Both the position numbers and the translations under genes were made by a program. A DNA stretch of 45,017 bases, taken from assembly GCF_049310905.1 (NCBI RefSeq), contig NZ_JBMEMN010000024.1:1-45017 (forward strand), read 5' to 3'. The notes below the pieces were generated by a model, which saw nothing but the letters and a program-made list of their open reading frames with translations, was not told the DNA's origin and did not search any database. The DNA comes from Gudongella sp049310905. GTDB taxonomy: Bacteria; Bacillota; Clostridia; Tissierellales; Tissierellaceae. Each line of letters opens with the position of its first letter. The first letter of the stretch is position 1. Of the stretch, positions 33,127 through 42,021 are shown in pieces.

Positions 33127-34428
33127 TCACTTTATTATATTATAAATATATGGTTTTGTCTTTGGTTTTTCATTGGAAATCACATATGCTTCCTTGATTC
33201 TTTCAATAGCTTCGTCATACTCATCGAGATTTGTCATTAAAGTGCAGATTGTTTCGCCTTTTTTAACTGAATCACCGATTTTCTTACTCAGAGTGATTCC
33301 TGCCCCATAATCGATCTTATCTTCTTTGGTCCTTCTTCCAGCTCCAAGAAGCATTGCACTTATCCCGACTGTTTCAGCATCTATTTCGAAAACATATCCA
33401 TCCTTTTCAGCAAGAACATCATAAAAGTTCTTTGCTCCTGGCAAAAGATCAGTATTGTCAACAACCTCGGGATTGCCTCCCTGTATAAGAATTAATTCCT
33501 TAAGCTTTTCAATGGCTTTTCCCGATTCAATGGTTTCCTTGAGATTCTTATAAGCCGTATCAAAGTCATCGAAGGCTCCTCCAAGCACACACATATGTGA
33601 AGCAATGGTAAGAGCGATTGTAGTCTCATCCTCTGAACCATTACCAGCAAGAACCTGTATGGCCTCTTTTACTTCATTGCTGTTTCCAACCTGGTTTCCA
33701 AGGGGCTGATCCATGTTTGTAATTACAGCTACTGTATCCCTGTTCAAACTCTTACCTATTCCTACCATGGTCTTTGCAAGCTTTTCTGCTTCTTCAATCG
33801 TCTTCATAAAAGCACCTGAGCCCATCTTTACATCAAGAACTATGGCATCGGCACCTGAGGCAATTTTTTTACTCATTATTGAGCTTGCAATCAGTGGAAT
33901 ACTGTCAATAGTAGATGTTACATCCCTAAGGGCATAAATCTTCTTGTCGGCAGGTGTAAGATTTGCAGTCTGACCTACGATTGCCATTTTATACTTGTTA
34001 ACATTGTTGATAAACTCTTCCGAAGACAATTCAATCTTAAATCCGTCAATTGACTCAAGCTTGTCGATTGTACCACCAGTATGCCCAAGACCTCTCCCGC
34101 TCATCTTGGCAACAGGAACTCCTGCTCCTGCTACCAGTGGAAGTACTATTAGACTGATCTTGTCTCCTACTCCTCCGGTTGAGTGTTTATCCACCTTTAT
34201 TCCTTCAATTGGTGACAGATCTACTTGCTCACCAGAATTTACAAAACTCTCAGTTAGGTATGCTATCTCATCTTCTTTCATTCCGTTGAAATAAACAGTC
34301 ATCAGGAATGCTGACATCTGATAATCAGGTATTTCATCCCTGGTATATCCAGAAATCATAAACTCAATTTCTTCCTTTGAAAGAATTTCTGCATGTTTCT
34401 TCTTTTCAATTATATCTACTGCTCTCAT
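33127..34428 (-). CDS. pdp: pyrimidine-nucleoside phosphorylase
   Basis: This 433-residue enzyme cleaves uridine, deoxyuridine or thymidine with phosphate. KHSTGGVGDK (residues 81-90) is the phosphate-binding signature, followed by KMSGRGLGHTGGTIDKLE and the C-terminal domain with GAGRRTKEDKID. Gram-positive proteins of this form usually accept both uridine and thymidine. It lies 11 nt downstream of the XerD-like gene, a frequent clostridial pairing. The ribosome site AGGAGGG is good. Confidence 0.9.
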   Translation of the reverse strand: MRAVDIIEKKKHAEILSKEEIEFMISGYTRDEIPDYQMSAFLMTVYFNGMKEDEIAYLTESFVNSGEQVDLSPIEGIKVDKHSTGGVGDKISLIVLPLVAGAGVPVAKMSGRGLGHTGGTIDKLESIDGFKIELSSEEFINNVNKYKMAIVGQTANLTPADKKIYALRDVTSTIDSIPLIASSIMSKKIASGADAIVLDVKMGSGAFMKTIEEAEKLAKTMVGIGKSLNRDTVAVITNMDQPLGNQVGNSNEVKEAIQVLAGNGSEDETTIALTIASHMCVLGGAFDDFDTAYKNLKETIESGKAIEKLKELILIQGGNPEVVDNTDLLPGAKNFYDVLAEKDGYVFEIDAETVGISAMLLGAGRRTKEDKIDYGAGITLSKKIGDSVKKGETICTLMTNLDEYDEAIERIKEAYVISNEKPKTKPYIYNIIK

Positions 34429-34439
34429 TTTTGACCCTC

Positions 34440-35321
34440 CTATGCTCTTGGATGAGCCTTTTTGTAGACTTCCTCCGTTGTATCTTTTGGATCGGTCATG
34501 GTGTATACCTGAGTGGATGCAATATCAGAATGTCCCATAATTTCCTGAACCGTTTTGATATCTGCACCATGACTCAATATATGTGCCGCAAATGAATTTC
34601 TTAAAATCTGAGGAGTAATACTTTTGCTCCCAGATATCTTGTCAGCATAAGTTCCAATTATTTTCCAAAGTCCCTGTCTTGTAAGTTTCTGTCCATTGTA
34701 ATTCACAAACAGAGGTGCCTCAACATTATTCTCATCCCTATAGTTTTTTAAGTAGAATGCAATACTGTTAATTGCTTTTGAACCAACCGGTACTTTTCTA
34801 ATTTCATCATCTTTAGACAATACTATTGTACCCTTGGACAACAGTACATCATCAATCTTAAGGGAACTAATCTCAGATACTCTCAATCCTGAGGAATATA
34901 ACAACTCCAGCAAGGCTCGATCCCTGCAGCCTTTCGCAGTGCTTAAATCAGGAAGGCTCATAAGCTTGGTTATTTCATCCTCAGTAAGAATCTGAGGAAT
35001 TTTTTTATCCTTTTTAGGAGGTTTCAGGTTTAGAGTAGGATCCTCTTTTACGATACTATGATTGATCAGATACTCGAATAGACATCTTATGCTTGCTAGA
35101 TGTCTTGAAATCGTGGAATTAGATCTGCCTTCTCTTTGCAGCTGCAGCAGATATCTTATCACGTGTGTGTTATTGACATGATTTACGTTATTTATACCTG
35201 AATCATTCATAAAATTTCTGAATTTTATTATATCGCTTGTATACGCTTCAACCGTGTTCCTGCTAAGCTTTTTTTGTTTCTCTATATATCTGGTATACTC
35301 TTCCATTATACCTTTTAGCAT
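34440..35321 (-). CDS. XerD-like tyrosine recombinase with altered active site
   Basis: This 293-residue protein has a SAM-like core-binding domain (about 1-90) and a tyrosine-recombinase catalytic domain. R147 (SSGLRVSEI), K170, R241, H264 (MGHSDIAST) and Y273 (TQVYTM) are present. The HxxR histidine is glutamine (TPQILRN, Q238) and the next His is Asn. The usual GKG loop is SKD. The protein may be slow or may depend on a partner. Ribosome site AAGGGG supports 35321; ATG 35306 is also possible. It sits between the Nudix and pyrimidine phosphorylase genes. Confidence 0.85.
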   Translation of the reverse strand: MLKGIMEEYTRYIEKQKKLSRNTVEAYTSDIIKFRNFMNDSGINNVNHVNNTHVIRYLLQLQREGRSNSTISRHLASIRCLFEYLINHSIVKEDPTLNLKPPKKDKKIPQILTEDEITKLMSLPDLSTAKGCRDRALLELLYSSGLRVSEISSLKIDDVLLSKGTIVLSKDDEIRKVPVGSKAINSIAFYLKNYRDENNVEAPLFVNYNGQKLTRQGLWKIIGTYADKISGSKSITPQILRNSFAAHILSHGADIKTVQEIMGHSDIASTQVYTMTDPKDTTEEVYKKAHPRA

Positions 35322-35348
35322 AGTCTATCCCCTTTACAACAAAATTTA

Positions 35349-35882
35349 TTATGCAAATCGATTAATCAAAGCCTGTATTCCAATAATGGTTTTTGCATCC
35401 ATTATCTCTCCTCTTCTAAGGAGTTTCTTAACCTCTTCAAGGGTATAGCTCTCAACATCAATAAATTCACCTGATTCTAGCTTCTGTTCTCCCGGCTGTA
35501 CATTTTCACCATAGAAAAGATACAGCTTCTCACTGCTGAATCCCGGTGAAGTATAGAACTCCAAAAGGTACTCCAATTTTTCAGTTGTATAGCCAGTTTC
35601 TTCCTTCAATTCCCTATATGCAGTTTCTTTTGGTTCCTCATTAACCTCAAGTTTTCCTGCAGGTAGTTCCAAAAGTACTTTGTCAGTCGCTTTTCTGTAC
35701 TGCCTTACCAATAGTATTTTCTTGTCTTCAGTCAATGCAACAATTCCAACTCCACCTGGATGCTCAACTATCTCTCTTTTTGAATACTTCTTGTCAGGAA
35801 GTTCCACGGTGTCTATTCTAAGATTTAAAATCTTGCCCTCATATATCCTGTCACATTTCATGGTTTTCTCTTCGTAAGTCAT
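35349..35882 (-). CDS. Nudix hydrolase, ADP-ribose pyrophosphatase
   Basis: This 177-residue protein contains a complete Nudix box, GKLEVNEEPKETAYRELKEETGY in abridged form (G(X)5E(X)7REL(X)EE(X)G), at about residues 84-106, after the LLVRQYRKAT segment typical of ADP-ribose pyrophosphatases. It would split ADP-ribose to AMP and ribose 5-phosphate. Start 35882 has AGGGGGAT upstream; ten extra codons are open beyond it. It lies between recN and the XerD-like gene. Confidence 0.88.
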   Translation of the reverse strand: MTYEEKTMKCDRIYEGKILNLRIDTVELPDKKYSKREIVEHPGGVGIVALTEDKKILLVRQYRKATDKVLLELPAGKLEVNEEPKETAYRELKEETGYTTEKLEYLLEFYTSPGFSSEKLYLFYGENVQPGEQKLESGEFIDVESYTLEEVKKLLRRGEIMDAKTIIGIQALINRFA

Positions 35883-35942
35883 ACAGATCCCCCTAATTAT
35901 TATTACTAGCATTACATATACATTGATTATAGCATAAAGACG

Positions 35943-37619
35943 CTATTTCTTCATCCTATTTGACATTTGGAGCATTTCATTTGCATGTTTCCTTGTGGTT
36001 TCAGTTACTTCTACACCTCCAAGAAGTCTTGCCAATTCATCTACCCTCTCATCTTCAAGCAATCGCTCTACCTTTGTTATGGTACCTTTTTTGTCTGAAG
36101 CTTTTCTTATGACAAAATGTGTGTCCGCAAGGGCTGCGATTTGTGGAAGATGGGAAATTGAAATAACCTGATGAGATTTTGATATCCTTCTGATTTTTTC
36201 TCCAACAACCTGTGCGGTCCTTCCACTTATTCCTGTGTCGATCTCATCAAATACAAGCGTTGGCATATTGTCCATATCTGCTAGGATACCTTTGAAAGCC
36301 AACATTATTCTTGACATTTCTCCACCTGATATGATTTTTGAAAGAGGTTTTAAATCTTCACCTGGATTTGTTGAAATCAAAAATTCAACCTTATCCACCC
36401 CTCTGTCAGTTGGCTCCTTAGTCCTATTGAAATCCACCTTGAATCTTACATTGTCCATGTTAAGGGCAAAAAGCTCCTTTTCCATATCCTTCTGAAGCTT
36501 TTCCGCCACTTTTTTTCTAATAATACTCAAGTTTTCAGAGTCACCTAAAAGCATCTCTTTAGTTGCAAGTATATCTTCCTCAAGTTTTTCAAGCTCTTTA
36601 TCAATATTGATCAATCTGTTATATCTCTCTTCTATTTCATCCCTGTAGGATAATATCTGTTCAACAGATGAACCATATTTTTTCTTGAGTGTATTGACAA
36701 GGTCAAGTCTTTCTCTCAGTAGAAACAGCTCTTCTTCATCGATGTCCAGGCTTTCGATATAGCCGTTTATTCCACGGTACAGTTCCTGCAATTCATATAA
36801 GATTGCCTGAAGACTGTTCCCATGTTCCTGAAGAATCCTATCATACCTTCCAGAATGACCAATCATTTCAATTGATTTTTCAATAAGTGAAATTGCAGCT
36901 GGGCTCTCATAATCATCGTTCAATAATGCCAATGCCTGATATGACTGGGCAATGGTGTCCTTTAGATTATCAAGTCTCTTGAATTGCTGTTCAATAGCTT
37001 CATCATCTTCTTTCAAGTCAGCAGCATCAATTTCATCAATCTGGAATTTTAAAAGATCCAGTTCACGCTCTCTTTCCTGTGAGGATACTGATAGCTCCTG
37101 AAGCTTTTTCTGAAGTCCTCTGTAATCTATATAAGCCTCTCTGATTGTACGAATCAAAATCTTTCCTTCTTCCGGTATCAAGGAGTCGATAATAAGTATA
37201 TGATTACCAGTATCAAGTAGAGACTGGTGTTCATGCTGTCCAAATATGTCTACCATTCTACCTGTTAGTGTTTTTAATACATTAAGAGTCAATGGCCTGC
37301 CGTTGATTCTTGAAACACTGGGATAGCCTTCTGAAATTTCTTTAGTAAGGATAAGAACATCACTCTCTTCATATCCCATTTCTGAAAGTTGCTTCTGTAG
37401 ATTTTTATCAACAAAAAACATAGCTTCGATAACAGCCTTGTCTTGTCCAGATCGTATCATTTCACGACTTGCCCTTCCGCCAAGAACCATCTCGAGTGCT
37501 TCAATGATTATGGATTTTCCGGAGCCAGTCTCTCCTGTAAGAAGATTCAGACCCTCAGTAAAATCAATTGTCAGATTATCAATAATTGCGAAGTTTCTAA
37601 TCCTAAGCTCCTTGAGCAT
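35943..37619 (-). CDS. recN: DNA repair protein RecN
   Basis: This 558-residue SMC-like ATPase acts early in double-strand break repair. Walker A is GETGSGKSI (about 31-39); a long coiled coil covers about 155-390; the signature and Walker B lie near the C-terminus (SGGEMSRIMLAFK and LVFDEIDTGISG). Length is typical. The gene follows tlyA by 14 nt. In many Firmicutes argR stands between tlyA and recN; here it is missing. Confidence 0.96.
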   Translation of the reverse strand: MLKELRIRNFAIIDNLTIDFTEGLNLLTGETGSGKSIIIEALEMVLGGRASREMIRSGQDKAVIEAMFFVDKNLQKQLSEMGYEESDVLILTKEISEGYPSVSRINGRPLTLNVLKTLTGRMVDIFGQHEHQSLLDTGNHILIIDSLIPEEGKILIRTIREAYIDYRGLQKKLQELSVSSQERERELDLLKFQIDEIDAADLKEDDEAIEQQFKRLDNLKDTIAQSYQALALLNDDYESPAAISLIEKSIEMIGHSGRYDRILQEHGNSLQAILYELQELYRGINGYIESLDIDEEELFLLRERLDLVNTLKKKYGSSVEQILSYRDEIEERYNRLINIDKELEKLEEDILATKEMLLGDSENLSIIRKKVAEKLQKDMEKELFALNMDNVRFKVDFNRTKEPTDRGVDKVEFLISTNPGEDLKPLSKIISGGEMSRIMLAFKGILADMDNMPTLVFDEIDTGISGRTAQVVGEKIRRISKSHQVISISHLPQIAALADTHFVIRKASDKKGTITKVERLLEDERVDELARLLGGVEVTETTRKHANEMLQMSNRMKK

Positions 37620-37633
37620 AAGCCTACCTCCAT

Positions 37634-38431
37634 CTATTTAAGGTTTTCGTGTGCCTTGTAGATAACCTGGTCTATTGTGTTTTCATCAATGTGAGTCTCC
37701 TCTTTCTTAAGGAGAAGTAAAAACTCAATATTCCCGGTAGTTCCCGTTATAGGTGAAAAGGTGAGTCCATGAGGATAGAATCCAATTTTTCCACTAAAAT
37801 CAAGAACATTTTCAATTACCTCTTTATGGGTTGATTTTTCTCTTACAATCCCTTTTTTCCCGACCTTATCCCTTCCAGCTTCAAATTGAGGCTTAACCAA
37901 AGCTACAACGGACCCTCCATCCTTTAAGAGTTTATGGGCAACTGGAAGTATAAGTTTGAGACTTATAAAGCTGACATCAATTGATATAAAATCTATCTTG
38001 TCAGGAATGGACTCTGTATCCATATGCCTTATATTTGTTCTTTCATGTACCACAACCCGCTCATCGCTACGAAGTTTCCAATCGAGCTGTCCATAACCAA
38101 CATCCACTGCATAGACCTTGCTGGCACCTGACTTAAGCATGCAGTCTGTGAATCCACCGGTTGATGAACCCATATCCATACATACAAAATCTCTAAGCTG
38201 CAGTCCAAATTCATCCATTGCCTTTTCCAGCTTCAGTCCTCCTCGACTGACATACTTAAGCGGATTACTTCTAATCTTGATTTCAACATCGTCTGAGTAC
38301 TTTTCGCCAGGCTTATCAACTCTGGTTTCTCCAATATAAACAGAACCTTCCATTATAATTCTTTTTCCCTTTTCCCTTGACTCAACTAGTCCCTTTTCAA
38401 AGAGAATGACATCTGCCCTTTTCTTTTCCAT
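37634..38431 (-). CDS. tlyA: TlyA family rRNA 2'-O-methyltransferase
   Basis: This 265-residue protein has an N-terminal S4 RNA-binding domain (about 4-60) and an FtsJ-like methyltransferase domain with YVSRGGLKLEKA, DMGSSTGGFTDCML (SAM binding) and SIDVSFISLKLILP. TlyA proteins methylate C1409 of 16S rRNA and, in long forms, C1920 of 23S rRNA. The gene starts one nucleotide after oapA and is followed by recN, as in the well-known tlyA-recN neighbourhood. Confidence 0.92.
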   Translation of the reverse strand: MEKKRADVILFEKGLVESREKGKRIIMEGSVYIGETRVDKPGEKYSDDVEIKIRSNPLKYVSRGGLKLEKAMDEFGLQLRDFVCMDMGSSTGGFTDCMLKSGASKVYAVDVGYGQLDWKLRSDERVVVHERTNIRHMDTESIPDKIDFISIDVSFISLKLILPVAHKLLKDGGSVVALVKPQFEAGRDKVGKKGIVREKSTHKEVIENVLDFSGKIGFYPHGLTFSPITGTTGNIEFLLLLKKEETHIDENTIDQVIYKAHENLK

Positions 38432-38432
38432 T

Positions 38433-39047
38433 CTATTTCCCCTTGTCCTTCCTGTCCTTGGATTTCTTTTTAGTTTTAAAAATCTCTACCTTGAAAAGTT
38501 TCTCGGCGAAATTGACAATTCTAGCCACCTGATAGATTATGTGCTCGTGGTGATATTCTGCAATTGATTTTCCAATTCCCTTTCCACCTACTGTAAGAGA
38601 AGCAGTAAAAGCGGTCAAAAGAATTGTAAGTATTGTTCCATCTGCAATCCCAAAAATCAGGACAATTCGAAATACAATACTCGTTGCTACGGCACCTGAA
38701 ATGATTCCACTTATATCTCCAATAACATCATTACAAAAGTTACTTACCTGGCTGGAGTTTCTTACAAGTTTTATGGCAGTTCTCGCTTCATCTATTTTGT
38801 TGGCAGCCATTGCATGAAATGGCCTTTCACTGGCAGCTGTAACTGCTATACCAATTGTATCAAATATAATACCTGTAAATACAATGATAAGTAGTATTAA
38901 AAACGCAAAAAGGACATCAAGATTTTGCACCAGATTTTCTGCAATTATAGAAATTCCGATAGCAAGCATAAACGTCCAGAAGGTTATAAATAATACCCAT
39001 TTCATATTGTACTTTAAATAAAAACTTTCATCATCCTTCTTAGCCAT
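38433..39047 (-). CDS. oapA: OLE-associated membrane protein OapA
   Basis: This 204-residue membrane protein has about four hydrophobic helices (near 17-37, 45-70, 113-134, 138-155), a loop with SERPFHAM and an internal CNDVIGD with a D-x3-D motif (D107 and D111). The C-terminus is very basic (KTKKKSKDRKDKGK). It is encoded directly downstream of the OLE RNA, where OapA, the membrane anchor of OLE RNA in the literature, is always found. The D-x3-D motif is, to my memory, the site whose mutation disturbs OLE function. AGGGGGAT six bases or so before 39047 is its ribosome site. A terminator lies between it and the RNA. Confidence 0.87.
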   Translation of the reverse strand: MAKKDDESFYLKYNMKWVLFITFWTFMLAIGISIIAENLVQNLDVLFAFLILLIIVFTGIIFDTIGIAVTAASERPFHAMAANKIDEARTAIKLVRNSSQVSNFCNDVIGDISGIISGAVATSIVFRIVLIFGIADGTILTILLTAFTASLTVGGKGIGKSIAEYHHEHIIYQVARIVNFAEKLFKVEIFKTKKKSKDRKDKGK

Positions 39048-39065
39048 TCCTATCCCCCTATGTAG

Positions 39066-39094
39066 ATAAAAAAGCTGATAGCTTAGCTATCAGC
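39066..39094 (-). terminator. terminator at the OLE 3' end
   Basis: GCTGATAGCTTAGCTATCAGC (39074-39094) is a perfect palindrome, shown here in full at 21 bases minus none: arms GCTGATAGCT and AGCTATCAGC around one base. On the minus strand TTTTTT (39073-39068) follows. It stands 19 nt before the oapA start codon. Confidence 0.88.
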
Positions 39095-39682
39095 CCAATA
39101 ATGTGGTAGTAATCTGAGTAAATCTTACGGCTTTAGGTCCAGCAGGATTTCCCTGGAAAGAACTGCCTGTCGCCAGCTCAGCGGTTTCCCTTTATTCTCT
39201 CCACTACCCTGTTGCCAAAAGTAGAACTGGATTACCACTTAGTCCGCACTGTAATCCTCCGATTACCTCATAATGAACAGTCTAGGAGTTTTCCTCAACA
39301 GCCAGTCTATTCCCTAGCCTCTTTTGCAGATTAGATTTCGATAACAAAACCTGGCAAAACCGGGCCCTGGTTAGGCCAAGTCGAACTTACCATCCGCGCT
39401 ACTCCACTCAAGGCAGGCTACTCTGCACTTTTAATTAAAAATTTATGTCTTGCAGGTTTATCACTACAGGGTACTATTTATCACCCTGCAATGTCTCCAC
39501 GAAGGTAGGGTCTCGCCTGCATGCCATTGCAGATCGCCCCATCCTTCTTACTCCTTATGAAGACCCACGACTGGGCGTCGCAAGCCACACATAAAGAACT
39601 TCATCGATATGCCCTTTGACGGATTTTTAGCCCCGCCTTCAAGAATAGTTGTGCTGACTAGAATACTGTACCACTACTTACT
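39066..39682 (-). ncRNA. ole: OLE RNA (Ornate, Large, Extremophilic)
   Basis: This 617-nt stretch has no credible ORF on either strand, is GC-richer than its surroundings and is full of short complementary segments, e.g. CCAGG/CCTGG and GCAGG/CCTGC blocks and GGAGGATTACAGTGCGGAC near its 3' half on the minus strand. It lies between ispA (upstream) and oapA (downstream), downstream of xseA-xseB, exactly the genomic setting of OLE RNA. Length (about 600 nt) also fits. OLE binds OapA at the membrane and has been linked to cold, short-alcohol and Mg2+ stress in Bacillus halodurans relatives. It has its own promoter and terminator here. Boundaries are predicted, not measured. Confidence 0.88.
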
Positions 39683-39688
39683 AAGCTG

Positions 39689-39717
39689 ATTATATCATGC
39701 TTTTTCTTAAATATCAA
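39689..39717 (-). promoter_or_regulatory. promoter of OLE RNA
   Basis: On the minus strand TTGATA (39717-39712), 17 bp and TATAAT (39694-39689), five and six consensus matches, begin directly after the ispA stop. The predicted start is near 39682. Confidence 0.8.
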
Positions 39718-39722
39718 TATTT

Positions 39723-40577
39723 CTAGACTTCCCTGTGGATAAGTTCCATTGTAAGATTCTGAAAAAATTCAGTGTCGAGATGCTTAAGCTCATGAAGAAT
39801 TGAATTAGCTTCATCGCTTAGTTCATTAATCTTTTCTCTGGTCTCATCTTCACCATGAAAGCTAAGGTAAGTGTTCTTGTCGATTTCACTGTCTTCCTGA
39901 TAATCCAGAAGATCATCCTGGAGTTGATAGGCGATTCCCAGTTTTTCTCCGTATAATCTTAAAGCGGCCACATCATCATCAGGTGCGCCACCTGCTATGG
40001 CACCAGCCAGGATACTTGCCTGAATCAATGCTGCTGTCTTGCCCTTGTACATATGAAACAGCTCGTCTTCAGACATTTCAACTTCCTCACCCCTTACATC
40101 GAGAACCTGACCACCTATCATTCCTGAATGTCCAGATGCTTTTGCTATTTCATAGCCAGCCCTTGCCGCTCTTTTATTGTTACTCGCTACAGCTGTTTTA
40201 AAAATTGTCTGAAATGCTAGATTCAAGAGGGCGTCTCCAGTAAGTATCGCCAATGCCTCGCCAAACTTTTTATGACAAGTAGGCTTTCCTCTTCTGTAGT
40301 CATCGTTATCCATTGATGGAAGATCATCGTGGATCAAGGAATAGGTATGAATCATTTCAATGGCCATGGCAAATGGCATGGCATCATGTATATAGCTGTC
40401 ATACATTTCATAAGTCTTCAATGTCAGTAGGGGTCTTAAGCGTTTTCCTCCAGTAAAAAGACAGTACTCCATTGCTTCATGAAGTTGATTTTCATACTTG
40501 TTTCCAGATTTTATTGTCTCCTCCAGATAATGATCAATCAGGTCGTGATACTCCTTCAGGTCTTTAAAACTCGTCAT
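39723..40577 (-). CDS. ispA: geranyl/farnesyl diphosphate synthase IspA
   Basis: This 284-residue trans-prenyl transferase condenses IPP with DMAPP and GPP. The first aspartate-rich motif is DDLPSMDND (about 83-91) and the second DDLLDYQED (about 222-230); GGKRLRP lies near 41-47. Start 40577 has GGGGAGG six bases upstream; the frame extends 11 codons into xseB. It overlaps xseB by 14 nt. OLE RNA follows after its own promoter. IspH at 19179-21203 makes the substrates. Confidence 0.95.
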   Translation of the reverse strand: MTSFKDLKEYHDLIDHYLEETIKSGNKYENQLHEAMEYCLFTGGKRLRPLLTLKTYEMYDSYIHDAMPFAMAIEMIHTYSLIHDDLPSMDNDDYRRGKPTCHKKFGEALAILTGDALLNLAFQTIFKTAVASNNKRAARAGYEIAKASGHSGMIGGQVLDVRGEEVEMSEDELFHMYKGKTAALIQASILAGAIAGGAPDDDVAALRLYGEKLGIAYQLQDDLLDYQEDSEIDKNTYLSFHGEDETREKINELSDEANSILHELKHLDTEFFQNLTMELIHREV

Positions 40578-40818
40578 CAGGTTCCTCCCCAAACATTTCT
40601 GGGAAATCAACTTCCTCTACACCCATACCCTTGTCAAGAATCATCTTAACATCACCTTCTGCTTTTGTAAGGATTTCATTGCAATGGTCATAGACTTTCA
40701 TTGCCTCTTTGAACTTTTTAATGGTCTCATCAAGTTTGAGATCTTCCTTTTCAAGTTCCTCAAGTAACTCCTGCAATAATTTCATTCCTTCTTCATATGT
40801 AAGTTTATTGGTATCCAT
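40564..40818 (-). CDS. xseB: exodeoxyribonuclease VII small subunit
   Basis: This 84-residue protein is the small subunit of exonuclease VII. The helical segment TYEEGMKLLQELLEELEKE and the LDETIKKFKEAMKVYDHC repeat are typical, with an acidic C-terminus (FGEEPDDEF). Ribosome site AAAGGAGG lies seven nt before 40818. It overlaps xseA and ispA by 14 nt each. Confidence 0.93.
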   Translation of the reverse strand: MDTNKLTYEEGMKLLQELLEELEKEDLKLDETIKKFKEAMKVYDHCNEILTKAEGDVKMILDKGMGVEEVDFPEMFGEEPDDEF

Positions 40819-42019
40819 TCTTATCCTCCTTTGTATCAATAACCACAACATCCGCCCTACCATCAATCATCCTGATATAAAGGCGTTCATCTTTATTCAG
40901 CTCAGCAACACCTTTTCTGACATTTCCCTTATGGTCTGTAATAATTCCGTATCCCTTTGCCAGAACACCTTCAGGATTTGCAATCTGCAGTCTGCTCTCC
41001 AATGCAAAAAGATTTCGCTCTTCCCTCATTAGCCTCTTTTCGATATTGTGTTGAATTCCTCTTAAAACATTGTCAAGATCAATTTTTCTGTCCATAATTC
41101 TCTGCTCAGGACTTAAAAAAGACAAGGTCCTGTTGTGTGCAATAAGAGTTCTTCGCTCATTCGTCAGTGAGCTTTCCATAATTCTTTCAACAGTCCATCC
41201 TATGCTTCTAAGCTCTTCCAGCAAACTTTCCTTGTCTGGTACTGCAAGTTCTGCTGCTGCTGAAGGCGTTGAAGCTCTTACATCTGCTACGAAGTCAGCA
41301 ATTGTAAAATCTGATTCGTGCCCAACTGCTGATATAAGAGGAGTCTTAAGGCCAAAGATGCATCTGGCAAGTTTCTCATCATTGAATGCAAACAGTTCTT
41401 CCATGGAGCCTCCTCCACGACCTGTTATTATAAGATCAATGTCATCCCTGACATCCAGCATCTTTAGACCCTTTATGATATTTGATGGAGCTCCGTCACC
41501 CTGTACAAGCGCCGGATACACCACGATTTTAATCGGAGGATATCTTCTCTTCAGGATGCTTACTATATCCCTAATTGCCGCTCCTGTAGATGATGTCACA
41601 ACACCTATGGTCATTGGAAAGGCTGGCAGGTCTTTCTTAAACTCAGAGTCGAAGAGACCTTCTTTTTCCAGTTTATCCTTAAGAAGATTGAATGCCCTGT
41701 ACAAATCACCGATTCCCTGTTTTTCCATCTTTCGTACATATACCTGATAGCTTCCATCCTTTTCATAAACAGAAATACTGCCGGTTACAGTTACCTTTGC
41801 ACCATCCTTTGGTCTGAAATTTACATTGATATTATCACTATTGAACATTACACATCTGATTCGGCTTTTTTCATCCTTCAAGCTGAAATACATATGCCCG
41901 CTATAATGGTGAGTATAATTGGATATCTCACCCTCAATCTGAATTGAGTTAAGAAGCATATCGCTGGAAATCAGCTTTTTTATGTATTGATTTACTTCAC
42001 TTACCATTAGTGGTCTCAT
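40805..42019 (-). CDS. xseA: exodeoxyribonuclease VII large subunit
   Basis: This 404-residue subunit degrades single-stranded DNA to oligonucleotides. The N-terminal OB fold (about 1-95) has VSEVNQYIKKLI and GEISNYTHHYSGHMYFSLKDE in abridged form; the catalytic core has VTSSTGAAIRDI and GRGGGSMEELFAFNDE, then GHESDFTIADFVADVRASTPSAAAE. The tail is a coiled coil (about 280-370). GGGAGG seven nt before 42019 supports the start over an ATG five codons earlier. It partners with xseB. Confidence 0.95.
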   Translation of the reverse strand: MRPLMVSEVNQYIKKLISSDMLLNSIQIEGEISNYTHHYSGHMYFSLKDEKSRIRCVMFNSDNINVNFRPKDGAKVTVTGSISVYEKDGSYQVYVRKMEKQGIGDLYRAFNLLKDKLEKEGLFDSEFKKDLPAFPMTIGVVTSSTGAAIRDIVSILKRRYPPIKIVVYPALVQGDGAPSNIIKGLKMLDVRDDIDLIITGRGGGSMEELFAFNDEKLARCIFGLKTPLISAVGHESDFTIADFVADVRASTPSAAAELAVPDKESLLEELRSIGWTVERIMESSLTNERRTLIAHNRTLSFLSPEQRIMDRKIDLDNVLRGIQHNIEKRLMREERNLFALESRLQIANPEGVLAKGYGIITDHKGNVRKGVAELNKDERLYIRMIDGRADVVVIDTKEDKNGYQ

Positions 42020-42021
42020 GG

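Noticed and set aside
39048..39722. RNase P RNA, tmRNA, 6S RNA or a group II intron in the ispA-oapA gap
   Set aside because: No tmRNA tag-like reading frame, no RNase P hallmark, no intron ORF or domain V-like end was seen, while the setting and length fit OLE RNA.
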